From: Maritimibacter sp. 55A14
GTDB lineage: Bacteria; Pseudomonadota; Alphaproteobacteria; Rhodobacterales; Rhodobacteraceae
DNA length: 64,000 nucleotides
Reading direction: 5' to 3'
Assembly: GCF_003122205.1 (NCBI RefSeq)
Contig: NZ_QEYE01000009.1
Coordinates: 62,001 to 126,000 of the forward strand
A program made the position numbers and the translations under genes. Positions 19,501-27,836 of the stretch are shown in pieces. Position 1 is the first letter of the stretch; every line of letters starts with the position of its first letter. The notes beneath the pieces are model-generated. The model did no database searches. It saw only the letters and a program-made list of their open reading frames with translations, and was not told the origin of the DNA.

Positions 19501-20139
19501 ATGGAAGACTGGAGCATTCAGGGCGAGGAACTCGTCAACTGCAACTGCAATTTCGGCTGCCCCTGCCAGTTCGGCGTATTGCCCACGGACGGCACATGCG
19601 AAGCGGCGGGTGTGCTCGAGATCGAGAAGGGCCATTACGGGGATGTCAGCCTCGACGGCCTGCGCGCGGCCGTCATGTACAAATGGCCCGGTGCGATCCA
19701 CGAGGGCAACGGCGAGATGCAACTGATCATCGACGAGCGCGCGGACGACGCGCAGCACGCCGCGCTGGAGACGATCATGAGTGGCGGCGATACCGAGGAA
19801 ATGGCGACCATGTGGTTTGTCTTCGGAGCCATGAGCCCGAACAAGCACGAGACCCTGCGGGCACCGATCAGCATCGACATCGACCGGGAGGGACGTATCG
19901 GCAACGCGAAGGCCGGCGAGGTGTTCGAGATATCCGCCAAGCCGATCCCCAATATCGTCTCGGGCGAGCCGCACCGCGTCAGGTTGGAATTGCCGCATGG
20001 CTTCGAGTTCGCAAAGGCCGAACTGGCCAGCGGCAGCACCAGGACCGGAAATGGCGGGATCGAGTTGCTGAAGAACACCGACACGCATGCCCATTTCGCG
20101 CGCCTGCACCTGACCGGGCAGGGCGTTGTCCAGGCCTAG
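19501..20139 (+). CDS. DUF1326 domain protein, copy 1
   Basis: The 212-residue protein consists of a single DUF1326 domain. Near its start is a striking cysteine motif, CNCNFGCPCQFG (residues about 15-26), which could bind a metal or act as a thiol centre. ATG 19501 was chosen because GGGAG lies eight bases upstream; ATG 19471 lacks one. No signal peptide or membrane segment is seen. The DUF2182 membrane gene begins 7 bp downstream, an arrangement suggesting one functional unit. A paralogue lies at 23289. The function of the family is not known to me. Confidence 0.85.
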   Translation: MEDWSIQGEELVNCNCNFGCPCQFGVLPTDGTCEAAGVLEIEKGHYGDVSLDGLRAAVMYKWPGAIHEGNGEMQLIIDERADDAQHAALETIMSGGDTEEMATMWFVFGAMSPNKHETLRAPISIDIDREGRIGNAKAGEVFEISAKPIPNIVSGEPHRVRLELPHGFEFAKAELASGSTRTGNGGIELLKNTDTHAHFARLHLTGQGVVQA

Positions 20140-20146
20140 CCGGGCC

Positions 20147-20977
20147 ATGAGCAGGACCGGCAAGACCCGAACCGGCCTCGCGGAGCGGCTGATGCGCAAC
20201 GACCGGCGCATCGTCATGGGGGCCGTGGGGCTGATCGTACTGGGCGCCGGGGCCTACACGGTGGCCGGTGTCGGCATGAACATGTCGGCGCTCCAGATGA
20301 CCCGGATGACTGGCGCGCCCGGCACGGCCATGCAGATGGGCGAGAATCCGGGCTGGAGCCTCTCCTACGCGATCCTGATCTTCCTGATGTGGTGGATCAT
20401 GATGGTCGCGATGATGACGCCGAGCGCGGCGCCGATGCTGCTGCTCTATACCGCGCTCAAGAAAGCCGGACCCGACAGCCGCCACGCGGCGCGCTTGAGC
20501 CTGGTCTTTCTGGGCGGCTACCTAGCCGCCTGGGCGGCGTTCTCGGTACTGGCGACGGGGCTGCAATACACGCTGGAACGGGTGGGCCTCGTAGCCTCCG
20601 CGATGATGATGCTGAATTCCGGCCTCCTCGCCGGCGTGGTGCTGATCGCGGCCGGGCTCTATCAGTTCAGCCATTTCAAGGATGCCTGCCTGGCGCATTG
20701 CCGCTCTCCCGCGCAGTTCCTGACCCACAACCACCGGCCCGGCGCAGCCGGGGCGTTCCGGCTGGGCGCGCATCACGGCATCTATTGCCTGGGCTGCTGC
20801 TGGGCGCTAATGGCGCTGCTTTTCGTGGGCGGGATCATGAACCTCTACTGGATCGTGGGGCTCGCTCTTTTCGTCCTGGCGGAGAAGCTGTTGCCCCGCG
20901 TCGGGCTTCTGGTGCGCGGCAGCGGCGCGGCCCTGATCGCGGCGGGTGGGTTGCTGATCGTCTGGCCGATGCTCTGA
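20147..20977 (+). CDS. DUF2182 integral membrane protein (putative metal-binding)
   Basis: The 276-residue protein has about six transmembrane helices (around residues 25-45, 70-95, 115-140, 145-170, 210-232 and 235-270). Methionine- and histidine/cysteine-rich stretches include MWWIMMVAMMTPSAAPM and GAHHGIYCLGCCWALM. The family is generally described as a predicted metal-binding integral membrane protein. ATG 20147 was preferred to an upstream TTG at 20126 that overlaps the DUF1326 gene. It follows the DUF1326 gene by 7 bp. The Met, His and Cys content would suit copper or another soft metal, which is inference. Confidence 0.85.
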   Translation: MSRTGKTRTGLAERLMRNDRRIVMGAVGLIVLGAGAYTVAGVGMNMSALQMTRMTGAPGTAMQMGENPGWSLSYAILIFLMWWIMMVAMMTPSAAPMLLLYTALKKAGPDSRHAARLSLVFLGGYLAAWAAFSVLATGLQYTLERVGLVASAMMMLNSGLLAGVVLIAAGLYQFSHFKDACLAHCRSPAQFLTHNHRPGAAGAFRLGAHHGIYCLGCCWALMALLFVGGIMNLYWIVGLALFVLAEKLLPRVGLLVRGSGAALIAAGGLLIVWPML

Positions 20978-21080
20978 ACTGCGGTCCCCCCGGCCGCGAG
21001 CAAGGAACTTCGGTGCGCACCGCAGGTCGCCAGGCCCCGGCCGGGAGGTGCCGGAGGCGGAACATGCCCGCCCCCGGATC

Positions 21081-21288
21081 TCAGGATGTGCGGATCAGCG
21101 GGCGGTGCAGCGCCGCGACCGCCCGCGCGAGAGCGGATGGCTTGCGCGGCGCGGGTGTGGGCGACGCCAGTGCTGCTGCCAGCCGGCGTGCCTGGACCGC
21201 GCGCCCGGTGTCCCTGCGCGACGTAGTATGCCGTGTCGATGGAGCCGTCGGGGCGCCGTATGATGGATGTGGTCTGCGTCTCTGACAT
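21081..21288 (-). pseudogene. Small Rhodobacterales-type protein, apparently frameshifted
   Basis: On the minus strand GGAGAGACACC precedes an ATG at 21288 that opens with a convincing N-terminus, IIRRPDGSIDTAYYVAQG. After about 25 codons the original frame runs on as glycine/proline-rich nonsense and would overlap the DUF2182 gene. Shifting by one base near 21200 instead gives a natural-looking basic helical tail (QARRLAAALASPTPAP) that stops at 21081. I interpret this as a short protein of about 68 residues with a one-base frameshift, real or a sequencing error. It is divergent from the winged-helix/hydrolase gene at 21449. Confidence 0.5.
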
Positions 21289-21448
21289 GGTGTCTCTCCG
21301 CACGAGTGTGACTGTCCGGGACCAGCATCGCGCGAGGCTGCGTCCGGCGCTTGAAGACGGTCTTGAGAAGGCCTTTAGAAACCATTGAAATCGTCTCGGG
21401 CATCGCGTGCCGCTTGCGAAGGGCCGGTATTGAGCGTTTCATCGGGGC

Positions 21449-22639
21449 ATGCTGTACCGATTTGCGGATTGCGAGCTCGATCTACGCCGCTACCGGTTCC
21501 GCCGCGGCGGCGAGACGGTGCCGCTGGAACCGCAGGTCTTTGATTTGCTGGCACCGTTCCTGTCGCGGCCGGGCGAGTTGATCGGGCGCGACGAGATCAT
21601 CGCCGATATCTGGGGCGGGCGGTGCGTGTCGGACGCGGCGGTTTCCTCGCGGATCAACGCGCTGCGCCGCGCGGTCGGGGATGACGGGCGAGCCCAGACC
21701 GTGTTGCAGACCGTGCCGCGGCGTGGCTTCCGCCTCGTCGCCCCGGTCAGCGTCGACGACCGGGGCGAGACCGCGGCGCCCGCCGACGAGGCGGAGGCGC
21801 AGACGATCCGGATGGCGCGGTCGCGCGATGGAACGCGGATCGCCCATACCACCACTGGCGCGGGTCCGCCGATGCTCAGGGCGGGACATTTCCTGACCCA
21901 TCTGGAACTGGACTGGAAGAGCCCCGTCTGGCGCCCGTTCCTCGACCGGCTGGGGAGCAGCTTCTCGGTCACGCGCTACGACCAACGCGGTACGGGACTC
22001 AGCGATCCCTCGCCGCCCGACCTGTCGCTGGAGCGGCTGGCCGACGATCTGGAGGCTGTCGCGGATGCCGCGGGGCTCGACCGGTTTCCCATCCTGGCTG
22101 CCTCGCAGGGCGTGCCCGTTGCGGTGGCCTTCGCCGCACGCTGTCCGGAACGGGTCAGCCGGTTGGTGCTCTATGGCGGCTACGCGCAGGGCCGCGCGGT
22201 GCGCGGCACCGAGGAGGAGGTCCGCAACGCCGAGGCGATCCAGACCGTGATCCGCCAGGGTTGGGGCCGCTCGGGCGGGGCCTTCGCCGCGGCCTTCGCC
22301 ACGCTCTACATGCCGGATGCGACCCGCGCGCAACTGGAGCATATGGCGCAGATGCAGCTCGCCTCGGCCTCCGTGGAGATCGCGGTGGCGCTGCGCCGCG
22401 CGATCGACGCCTATGACGTGACGGATATTCTGGACCGGGTGAAGGCGCCGACGCTAATCCTGCATGCGCGCGAGGATTCGGTGCATCCGGCATCCCAGTC
22501 GGGCGTGCTGTCGGCGGGTATCCCGGATGCGCGGCTTCATGTTATGGAAGGCCGCAACCACGTCCCGTTGCCGCAGGATCCATGCTGGGAGGAATTGCTC
22601 GGCGCGGCGGAGGCGTTTCTGGGCCGCTCCGGGGGCTGA
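21449..22639 (+). CDS. Winged-helix DNA-binding domain fused to alpha/beta hydrolase
   Basis: In this 396-residue protein residues 1-100 form an OmpR/ToxR-type winged helix (EPQVFDLLAPFLSRPGELIGRDEI ends near residue 50; VSSRINALRRAVGDDG and VPRRGFRL follow). Residues about 130-390 form an alpha/beta hydrolase: oxyanion region GAGPPMLR, nucleophile elbow AASQGVPVA, acid in LHAREDSVHP and His in GRNHVPLPQ. The nucleophile motif reads AxSxG rather than GxSxG. Such fusions may be regulators whose hydrolase part senses, or destroys, a ligand. ATG 21449 starts directly with the DNA-binding domain. It is divergent from the small frameshifted gene. Confidence 0.85.
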   Translation: MLYRFADCELDLRRYRFRRGGETVPLEPQVFDLLAPFLSRPGELIGRDEIIADIWGGRCVSDAAVSSRINALRRAVGDDGRAQTVLQTVPRRGFRLVAPVSVDDRGETAAPADEAEAQTIRMARSRDGTRIAHTTTGAGPPMLRAGHFLTHLELDWKSPVWRPFLDRLGSSFSVTRYDQRGTGLSDPSPPDLSLERLADDLEAVADAAGLDRFPILAASQGVPVAVAFAARCPERVSRLVLYGGYAQGRAVRGTEEEVRNAEAIQTVIRQGWGRSGGAFAAAFATLYMPDATRAQLEHMAQMQLASASVEIAVALRRAIDAYDVTDILDRVKAPTLILHAREDSVHPASQSGVLSAGIPDARLHVMEGRNHVPLPQDPCWEELLGAAEAFLGRSGG

Positions 22640-22728
22640 GGGACGGCATCCGCTTCGGCGGCATGGTCCGGCGTGCCATGTGATGTATGCTGGTGGCATA
22701 TCCCGCAGCAGTCAGACGAGGAAGAGAT

Positions 22729-23130
22729 ATGGATATCAAGCGCAGCGGCAGCCGCCCGTCGATGCCGGGGCCGGCGGAGTATTTTACCGGCACCGTCAGC
22801 ATGACCCCGGTGATCGAGGCGCCTGACCCGGCGCGGGTGCGCGCCGTCGTCGTCACCTTCGAGCCGGGCGCGCGGACCGCTTGGCACACCCATCCGCTGG
22901 GCCAGACGCTGGTCGTGCTCTCCGGTCAGGGCCTGGCGCAGAGCGAGGGCGGCCCGATCCGGGAAATCCTGGCCGGCGACACCGTCTGGTTCGCGCCGGG
23001 CGAGAAGCATTGGCACGGCGCGGCGCCCGATCACGGGATGAGCCACCTGGCGATCCAGGAAGCGCAGGACGGTGCCACCGTCGCGTGGCTGGAACACGTC
23101 ACCGACGCGCAATATGCCGGTGACGGCTGA
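22729..23130 (+). CDS. Cupin-domain protein
   Basis: This 133-residue single-domain cupin has the two conserved motifs: motif 1 FEPGARTAWHTHPLGQTLVVL (region residues about 44-64, His ligands in WHTH) and motif 2 PGEKHWHGAAP. The overall pattern resembles the small carboxymuconolactone-decarboxylase-associated cupins, often detoxification or isomerase enzymes. GAGGAAG lies just before ATG 22729. There is no obvious operon partner: the preceding gene ends 89 bp upstream and the next begins 158 bp downstream. The substrate is unknown. Confidence 0.85.
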   Translation: MDIKRSGSRPSMPGPAEYFTGTVSMTPVIEAPDPARVRAVVVTFEPGARTAWHTHPLGQTLVVLSGQGLAQSEGGPIREILAGDTVWFAPGEKHWHGAAPDHGMSHLAIQEAQDGATVAWLEHVTDAQYAGDG

Positions 23131-23288
23131 GCCTGCCTTCTCCGATAGCGCGGCGGCTGTCAGGCCGTAATTTAGGCCCTGGGCGGTGTGTGGACGGCCG
23201 GCTGACCGTGCCCGTGCGTCGAGCGAGGCCACCGATTCGTGCTAGAATAGGGGGCTGCAAATCTTGCGATACTGTCACGGGGGCACGC

Positions 23289-23924
23289 ATGGCTTACAGG
23301 GACTGGTACATCGAAGGCCGCGAGTTCGGAAACTGCAACTGCATCGACGGATGCCCTTGCCAGTTCGAGGGAATTCCCACGAACGGGGGCTGCCACGGCT
23401 TCGAGGTGGTCGAGATCACCAAAGGATATTTCGGGGATGTGCCGCTCGACGAACTGCGTTTCGGGCTGATCTATGCCTGGCCCGGCCCGATCTACGAGGG
23501 CAAGGGTCAGATGCAGGTTCTGATCGACGAACGCGCGGACGCGGCGCAGCGCGAGGCGCTGGAGACGGTGCTGCATGGCGGCGAGACCGAGCCGGAGACG
23601 ACGCATTGGTGGATTTTCCACGCCATGTGCGACACCGTGCACGACCCGATCCACACGCCGATCGCGTTCGAAGTGGATATAGATGCGCGCACCGCCAAGG
23701 TCTCCATCCCCGGCGTGCTGGAGTCCTCGGGCTATCCGATCGAGGCGCCGCATGGCGGCGGCAAGCACCGGGTCCGGATCCAGATCCCGGACGGGATCGA
23801 GTTCGAAGTGGCCGAGATCGGCAAGGCTTCGACCACGGCCAGCGGTGCGATCCCGATGAACCTCAAGGACAGCTACGGGCAGTTCAACATCCTGCGGCAC
23901 GGACCCGGCGGCGTCGTGCACTGA
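23289..23924 (+). CDS. DUF1326 domain protein, copy 2
   Basis: The 211-residue paralogue of the protein at 19501 shares the motif CNCIDGCPCQFE near its N-terminus and many colinear blocks (YFGDVPLDELR, PGPIYEGKGQMQ, IDERADAAQREALE). ATG 23289 fits the same N-terminal spacing as copy 1. Unlike copy 1 it has no adjacent DUF2182 gene. Two copies in about 4 kb suggest tandem duplication followed by insertion of the intervening genes, or independent recruitment. No signal peptide is evident. Confidence 0.85.
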   Translation: MAYRDWYIEGREFGNCNCIDGCPCQFEGIPTNGGCHGFEVVEITKGYFGDVPLDELRFGLIYAWPGPIYEGKGQMQVLIDERADAAQREALETVLHGGETEPETTHWWIFHAMCDTVHDPIHTPIAFEVDIDARTAKVSIPGVLESSGYPIEAPHGGGKHRVRIQIPDGIEFEVAEIGKASTTASGAIPMNLKDSYGQFNILRHGPGGVVH

Positions 23925-24067
23925 GCCTGCCGGCGGTCGCCGAGAGGCTCAGCCTGCCGATTGCATCGCGGTCGCGACGGCGGACGGGACCGCTGCGCGG
24001 ACAGGAACAGGTTTCGCCCGGCGACTCTGGCTGCGTGTGGCGGATGGCGTGAATGGCGGTCGTGTCT

Positions 24068-25051
24068 TCAGGAGGCATCCATCAGCTTGACGACCTTGCC
24101 CTCGTATTTGCGCCGTTGCTCCGCCCCCAACAGGTCACGGGCGCGAATGTCCTCCAGCAGGGTCCGGTTCGCGGCGACCATGTCGCCAAGGATTCCGATC
24201 GCCATGAGAACCATCGCCATCGCCAGCAGAGCGCTGGACAGAACGAGCGACTGGACATGGCCGCCTCCGGCACCGGCCATGTAAAACAAGAGAAACCGCG
24301 CTACACCGAACAAACCCGGAAGCGCGCAAACGGCCGCCAACAGTGAGAAGAACTGCAGCGGCGAGTAGAGTACGAAGACACGCAGGATCGTTGCGACCGA
24401 GCGCCGGACGTATTCCCCCGTGCCGCGAAACAGCCGCGAGGGGCGCTCGACGCGGTTGACGCGCACGGGAACCGAGGTGATCGGAATGCGTTTGCGGCCT
24501 GCCTGTATGATCGTTTCGATCGTGTAGGTATAGGTGTTGATGACGCACATCCGCGCCGCCGCATCGCGGGAAAAGGCGCGGAAGCCGCTTGGCGCGTCGG
24601 GTATGTCGGTGCCCGAGCACCGGCGTACGACCCAGCTTCCGAAGCGCTGAAGCAGTTTCTTGGCGGGCGAGAAGCTCTCGTTGTCGTGGATGGGGCGTGC
24701 CCCAACCACGATCTTGGCCTCGCCTTCGCGTATCGGGCGCACCAGCGCGGGAATGTCCGCCGCGCAATACTGATGGTCGGCATCGGTGTTCACGATCACG
24801 TCCGCACCGAGTGCGAGCGCTTCCTCCAGGCCGGCCGAAAAGGCCCGTGCCAGGCCCATGTTGCAACCCATCCGGAACACATGGTCCGCGCCGGCCTTCC
24901 GGGCGACCTCTACCGTTCGGTCGGTCGAGCCGTCGTCGATCACCAGCACCTCGACGCTGCTGAAACCGGGCACTTTCCGCGGAAGTGCCTCGATGACTTC
25001 CGCGATGGTTTCCTGTTCGTTCAAGGCCGGTATCTGGATTATCAGCTTCAT
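24068..25051 (-). CDS. Family 2 glycosyltransferase with C-terminal membrane helices
   Basis: The 327-residue protein has a GT-A catalytic domain (residues 1-230): start IIQIPALNEQETIAEV, nucleotide motif VIDDGSTDRT, metal motif VNTDADHQY and a QAGRKRIPIT acceptor region. Two hydrophobic segments follow (about 245-275 and 285-305). This is the layout of dolichyl/undecaprenyl-phosphate sugar transferases of the DPM1/ArnC kind, which load a sugar onto a lipid carrier at the inner membrane. ATG 25051 opens directly at the conserved domain. It is flanked by non-coding DNA on both sides. The sugar and final glycoconjugate are not apparent. Confidence 0.88.
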   Translation of the reverse strand: MKLIIQIPALNEQETIAEVIEALPRKVPGFSSVEVLVIDDGSTDRTVEVARKAGADHVFRMGCNMGLARAFSAGLEEALALGADVIVNTDADHQYCAADIPALVRPIREGEAKIVVGARPIHDNESFSPAKKLLQRFGSWVVRRCSGTDIPDAPSGFRAFSRDAAARMCVINTYTYTIETIIQAGRKRIPITSVPVRVNRVERPSRLFRGTGEYVRRSVATILRVFVLYSPLQFFSLLAAVCALPGLFGVARFLLFYMAGAGGGHVQSLVLSSALLAMAMVLMAIGILGDMVAANRTLLEDIRARDLLGAEQRRKYEGKVVKLMDAS

Positions 25052-25500
25052 TTCGGCGGCCTTTGTTAGGTTCCACTGAAAGTTGCATAGGGCCGGAAAG
25101 GTTCGAAAATATGGCACAGGCGCGGAAATGTGTTGATCTCCATCCGCCGCCGTGGCCGGGGTTTCGGGTTTGAAGCCGTGGCATCAGCGGACATTTCTGA
25201 CCGACCGACGAGCAGATGGACCGGCGGCGGCAGTTCGTTCACGGATCCAGGGGCAAGCGCGGGGCGATGACCGGCAGGTGGTGAGGGGCACGATCCACAT
25301 CAAGAATAACGGGTTAGAGTGATAATCTCCGACATGACCGTCATCCTTTGTTGACCATCGCAGACCCACATTGGCACATTGATGCCGTCGGGGGCGGTCA
25401 CATCAACAGAGTTGCACCGACCGATAAGCGCGCAACCAGATGCACGGTGTCACAAGGGAGGTCTTCCGAACTGGCGGATACTGGAGACTGGGCCCGGACC
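25052..25500. other. Intergenic stretch with a transposase relic
   Basis: The 449 bp between the glycosyltransferase start and the LysR gene stop hold no credible intact gene. The only recognisable content is a decayed piece of an IS5-type transposase at about 25233-25322, described separately. Base composition is less GC-rich than the flanking genes around 25290-25450, consistent with degenerated mobile DNA. Confidence 0.5.
25233..25322 (+). mobile_element. IS5-family transposase fragment (relic)
   Basis: Reading from about 25233 to the stop at 25320, the last 20 codons encode GDDRQVVRGTIHIKNNGLE and end in TGA. This matches the N-terminal block of IS5-group transposases (xVDDRxVLxGIxxxxRNGLxW); the stop falls exactly where the conserved tryptophan TGG is expected. 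No catalytic domain or terminal inverted repeats were found, so it is a small relic. Confidence 0.4.
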
Positions 25501-26376
25501 TTAGGACTTCATGCGATTGCTGCTGTTCGGAATGGCCCCGATCTGCCCAAGGAGCCAGACCTTGAAGTCATGCGCCGCCTGAGAGTGCTGATTGACCGAC
25601 AAATAGTAACCCTCCTTGCCGGGGATCGACTCGGCGTGGGCTCGGACGAGACGGCCCGAGCCAAGGGCATGCCCGGCCAGTATTTCGCTGACGAGGGCCA
25701 CGCCGTTGCCATGAGCCGCCAATTGCAGCGCCGTGCCGTAGCTGTCGGCAAAAAGTGAGGGGCTCAACCCGTCGAGACCGGCGGCCTTGCCCCAGCTTTT
25801 CCAGCCATCCGAAGTGCCGACCGTCTCGATCAGCGGGGCATTGGCGAGCGGTCCGCGCAGCGATGGGGATTTCAGCGCGACCAGCCGGTTCGGGGTCAGT
25901 TCCTGTGCCCCGTCGCCCACCTGCCTCTGCGATCCGAAGCGGATGTCCACATCGGCCATCGCGCTGTGGAAATCATCGGGCCAGATGGTGCTGAGAATGC
26001 GCAGTCGCAAACCCGGATGGGCGGCGGTGAAACCGGCGAGAGGAGGCGCGACAACCCACTCGGCCATGCTGACGGACATGGCAACGGTGAGGATCTCGTT
26101 CGGCGGCCCGGCATCGAACAGGTCCGTGGCCGCGGCCAGCCGTTCCAGCGCCGCCCCCACCTGTGGCAACAGGCGGCGCCCGTCATCGGTCAGCGCGAGG
26201 CCGCGTGCCCGGCGGGTGAAAAGGGCGACGCGCAGCCGGGTCTCCAGTGCCTTGACCTGCTGGCTGACCGCGGATTGCGTGAGTCCGATCTCCGCGGCGG
26301 CAGCCGTAAAGCTCAAGTGCCGCGCGGCGGCCTCGAAGGCGCGAAACCAGGTGAGCGGGGGCAGAGATCGGCTCAT
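25501..26376 (-). CDS. LysR-family transcriptional regulator (GcvA-like)
   Basis: The 291-residue regulator has an N-terminal winged helix-turn-helix (PLTWFRAFEAAARHLSFTAA through SQQVKALE, residues 5-65) and a periplasmic-binding-like effector domain from about 90. ATG 26376 (MSRSLPPL) was preferred over ATG 26391 because it gives the normal GcvA-type N-terminus; neither has a strong ribosome site. It is divergent from the DUF1185-to-aldehyde-dehydrogenase operon at 26483, which it very likely controls. A CTTAT/ATAAG dyad lies in the shared 106-bp region. Confidence 0.9.
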   Translation of the reverse strand: MSRSLPPLTWFRAFEAAARHLSFTAAAAEIGLTQSAVSQQVKALETRLRVALFTRRARGLALTDDGRRLLPQVGAALERLAAATDLFDAGPPNEILTVAMSVSMAEWVVAPPLAGFTAAHPGLRLRILSTIWPDDFHSAMADVDIRFGSQRQVGDGAQELTPNRLVALKSPSLRGPLANAPLIETVGTSDGWKSWGKAAGLDGLSPSLFADSYGTALQLAAHGNGVALVSEILAGHALGSGRLVRAHAESIPGKEGYYLSVNQHSQAAHDFKVWLLGQIGAIPNSSNRMKS

Positions 26377-26395
26377 GATCAATCCAGGCATTAGT

Positions 26396-26411
26396 CTTAT
26401 TAATAGATAAG
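26396..26411. promoter_or_regulatory. Candidate LysR-type operator
   Basis: CTTAT and ATAAG form a perfect dyad around TAATAG in an AT-rich patch between the divergent LysR gene and the catabolic operon. Size and position (about 20 bp upstream of the regulator ATG and 70 bp before the operon start) fit a LysR binding site. Confidence 0.4.
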
Positions 26412-26482
26412 CCTGAAGTTCTTTCGTTTGTCAAAACCGCAATGTTGCCGGACAAAGCGGGGCGACGAACAGGAGTACATCC

Positions 26483-27082
26483 ATGCAGCCCGATATCCGG
26501 AAAATCGTGACGTATGACGAAGAGGTGCTGATCGAAGGCTTCCGCGCGGCCGAGACGTCGTGGCGCATGTTCGCGGTGGCGGCGGTGGTGCGGAACCCCT
26601 GGGCCGGGCGCTATGTCGAGGACCTGAAGCCCGAAATCCACGCCTACGGCCCCGTGCTGGGCAAGCTGCTGACCGAGCGGATGATCGCGCTGGCGGGCGG
26701 CGGCGACAGGATCGAGGCTTATGGCAAGGCCGCCGTGGTGGGGCTCGATGGTGAGGTCGAGCATGCCTCGGGTCTGATCCACACTCTGCGGTTCGGCAAC
26801 CATTACCGCGAGGCGGTGCAGGCGAAATCCTATCTGGCCTTCACCAACACGCGCGGCGGGGCGAATGCCCCGATCACGGTGCCGCTGATGGACAAGAACG
26901 ATGCCGGACGGCGGTCGCATTACCTGACGATCCAATTCGCCATTCCCGATGCGCCGCGCGCCGACGAAATCGTGGTGGTGCTGGGCGCGGCGAAGACTGG
27001 CCGCCCGCATCACCGCATCGGAGACCGCTACCAGGATCTGGAGGATCTGGGCCATGACCTGGACAACCCGGCCGCGGTCTGA
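26483..27082 (+). CDS. DUF1185 / amino-acid-synthesis family protein
   Basis: The 199-residue protein matches the AA_synth (DUF1185) family. Conserved blocks are IRKIVTYDEEVLIEGF, KAAVVGLDGEVEHASGLIHT and VVLGAAKTGRPHHRIGDR. Despite the family name its biochemical role is not established to my knowledge. AGGAG lies before ATG 26483. It is the first gene of a five-gene operon with an alpha/beta hydrolase, flavin reductase, luciferase-like monooxygenase and aldehyde dehydrogenase. A ring-opening or amide-hydrolysis helper in catabolism of a heterocycle is plausible but unproven. Confidence 0.85.
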   Translation: MQPDIRKIVTYDEEVLIEGFRAAETSWRMFAVAAVVRNPWAGRYVEDLKPEIHAYGPVLGKLLTERMIALAGGGDRIEAYGKAAVVGLDGEVEHASGLIHTLRFGNHYREAVQAKSYLAFTNTRGGANAPITVPLMDKNDAGRRSHYLTIQFAIPDAPRADEIVVVLGAAKTGRPHHRIGDRYQDLEDLGHDLDNPAAV

Positions 27083-27836
27083 GATCGGCCCGCTGGCCGC
27101 GATCGTCGCGGGGCGAGGACCACGGGTGGTCCTGCTGCACGGTGTCGGGCTGCGCGCAGAGGCCTGGGCCCGGCAGATCGACGCGCTGACCGTCGGAGGC
27201 TTCAGTGTGATCGCCCCGGACATGCCCGGCCATGGCGACGGCCCGATGGCCGAGGGGTTGACCGACCTGCAAGGTTACGCCGAACGCGTGCTGGGCTGCC
27301 TGGACGAGCCGGCGGTCGTGGCGGGCCATTCCATGGGGGCGATGATCGCCCTCGACCTGGCGGCGCGATACCCGGAGCGACTGCGCGGGGTCATGGCGGT
27401 GAATGCGATCTTCCGGCGCGGCGCCGAGGCGAAACAGGCGGTCACCACGCGGGTGGCCGCGCTGGATGGTATGCAGGCTGCGGACCCGACCGGCACGCTT
27501 GCCCGATGGTTCGGCGATGCGCCCTCGGTGGAGCGCGCGGCTTGCGAGCTTTGGCTGAAGGACTGCGATCCCGCCGGATACAAGGCCGCCTATTCGGTCT
27601 TCGCCGCGGAGGACGGCCCGCCGGCGGGGGCGCTCGAATCCCTGCGCATGCCGGCATTTTTCCTGACCGGGAGCGAGGAGCCCAATTCAACGCCTCAAAT
27701 GTCGCGCGCCATGGCGGCGCTGGTGCCCGACGGGCGCGCCGAGGTGATCGCGTTGGCGGCGCACATGATGCCGATGACCCATGCCGATGCGGTCAATCGC
27801 AAGCTCCTGGACTTCGCCTCGGAGTGTCAGCCATGA
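27054..27836 (+). CDS. Alpha/beta hydrolase
   Basis: The 260-residue alpha/beta hydrolase has oxyanion motif LLHGVGLRAE, nucleophile elbow AGHSMGAM (serine), acid residue around LTGSEEPNS, and terminal His in ALAAHMMPMTH. It starts inside the end of the DUF1185 gene (29-base overlap) with GGAGG nine bases before ATG 27054. Its stop overlaps the flavin-reductase start. Likely role: hydrolysis of an ester, amide or C-C bond of the pathway intermediate. Confidence 0.88.
   Translation: MTWTTRPRSEIGPLAAIVAGRGPRVVLLHGVGLRAEAWARQIDALTVGGFSVIAPDMPGHGDGPMAEGLTDLQGYAERVLGCLDEPAVVAGHSMGAMIALDLAARYPERLRGVMAVNAIFRRGAEAKQAVTTRVAALDGMQAADPTGTLARWFGDAPSVERAACELWLKDCDPAGYKAAYSVFAAEDGPPAGALESLRMPAFFLTGSEEPNSTPQMSRAMAALVPDGRAEVIALAAHMMPMTHADAVNRKLLDFASECQP

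Noticed and set aside
25348-25758. Plus-strand frame of about 136 codons near the LysR gene
   Set aside because: Most of it is antisense to the LysR coding region; the remainder has poor composition and no ribosome site.
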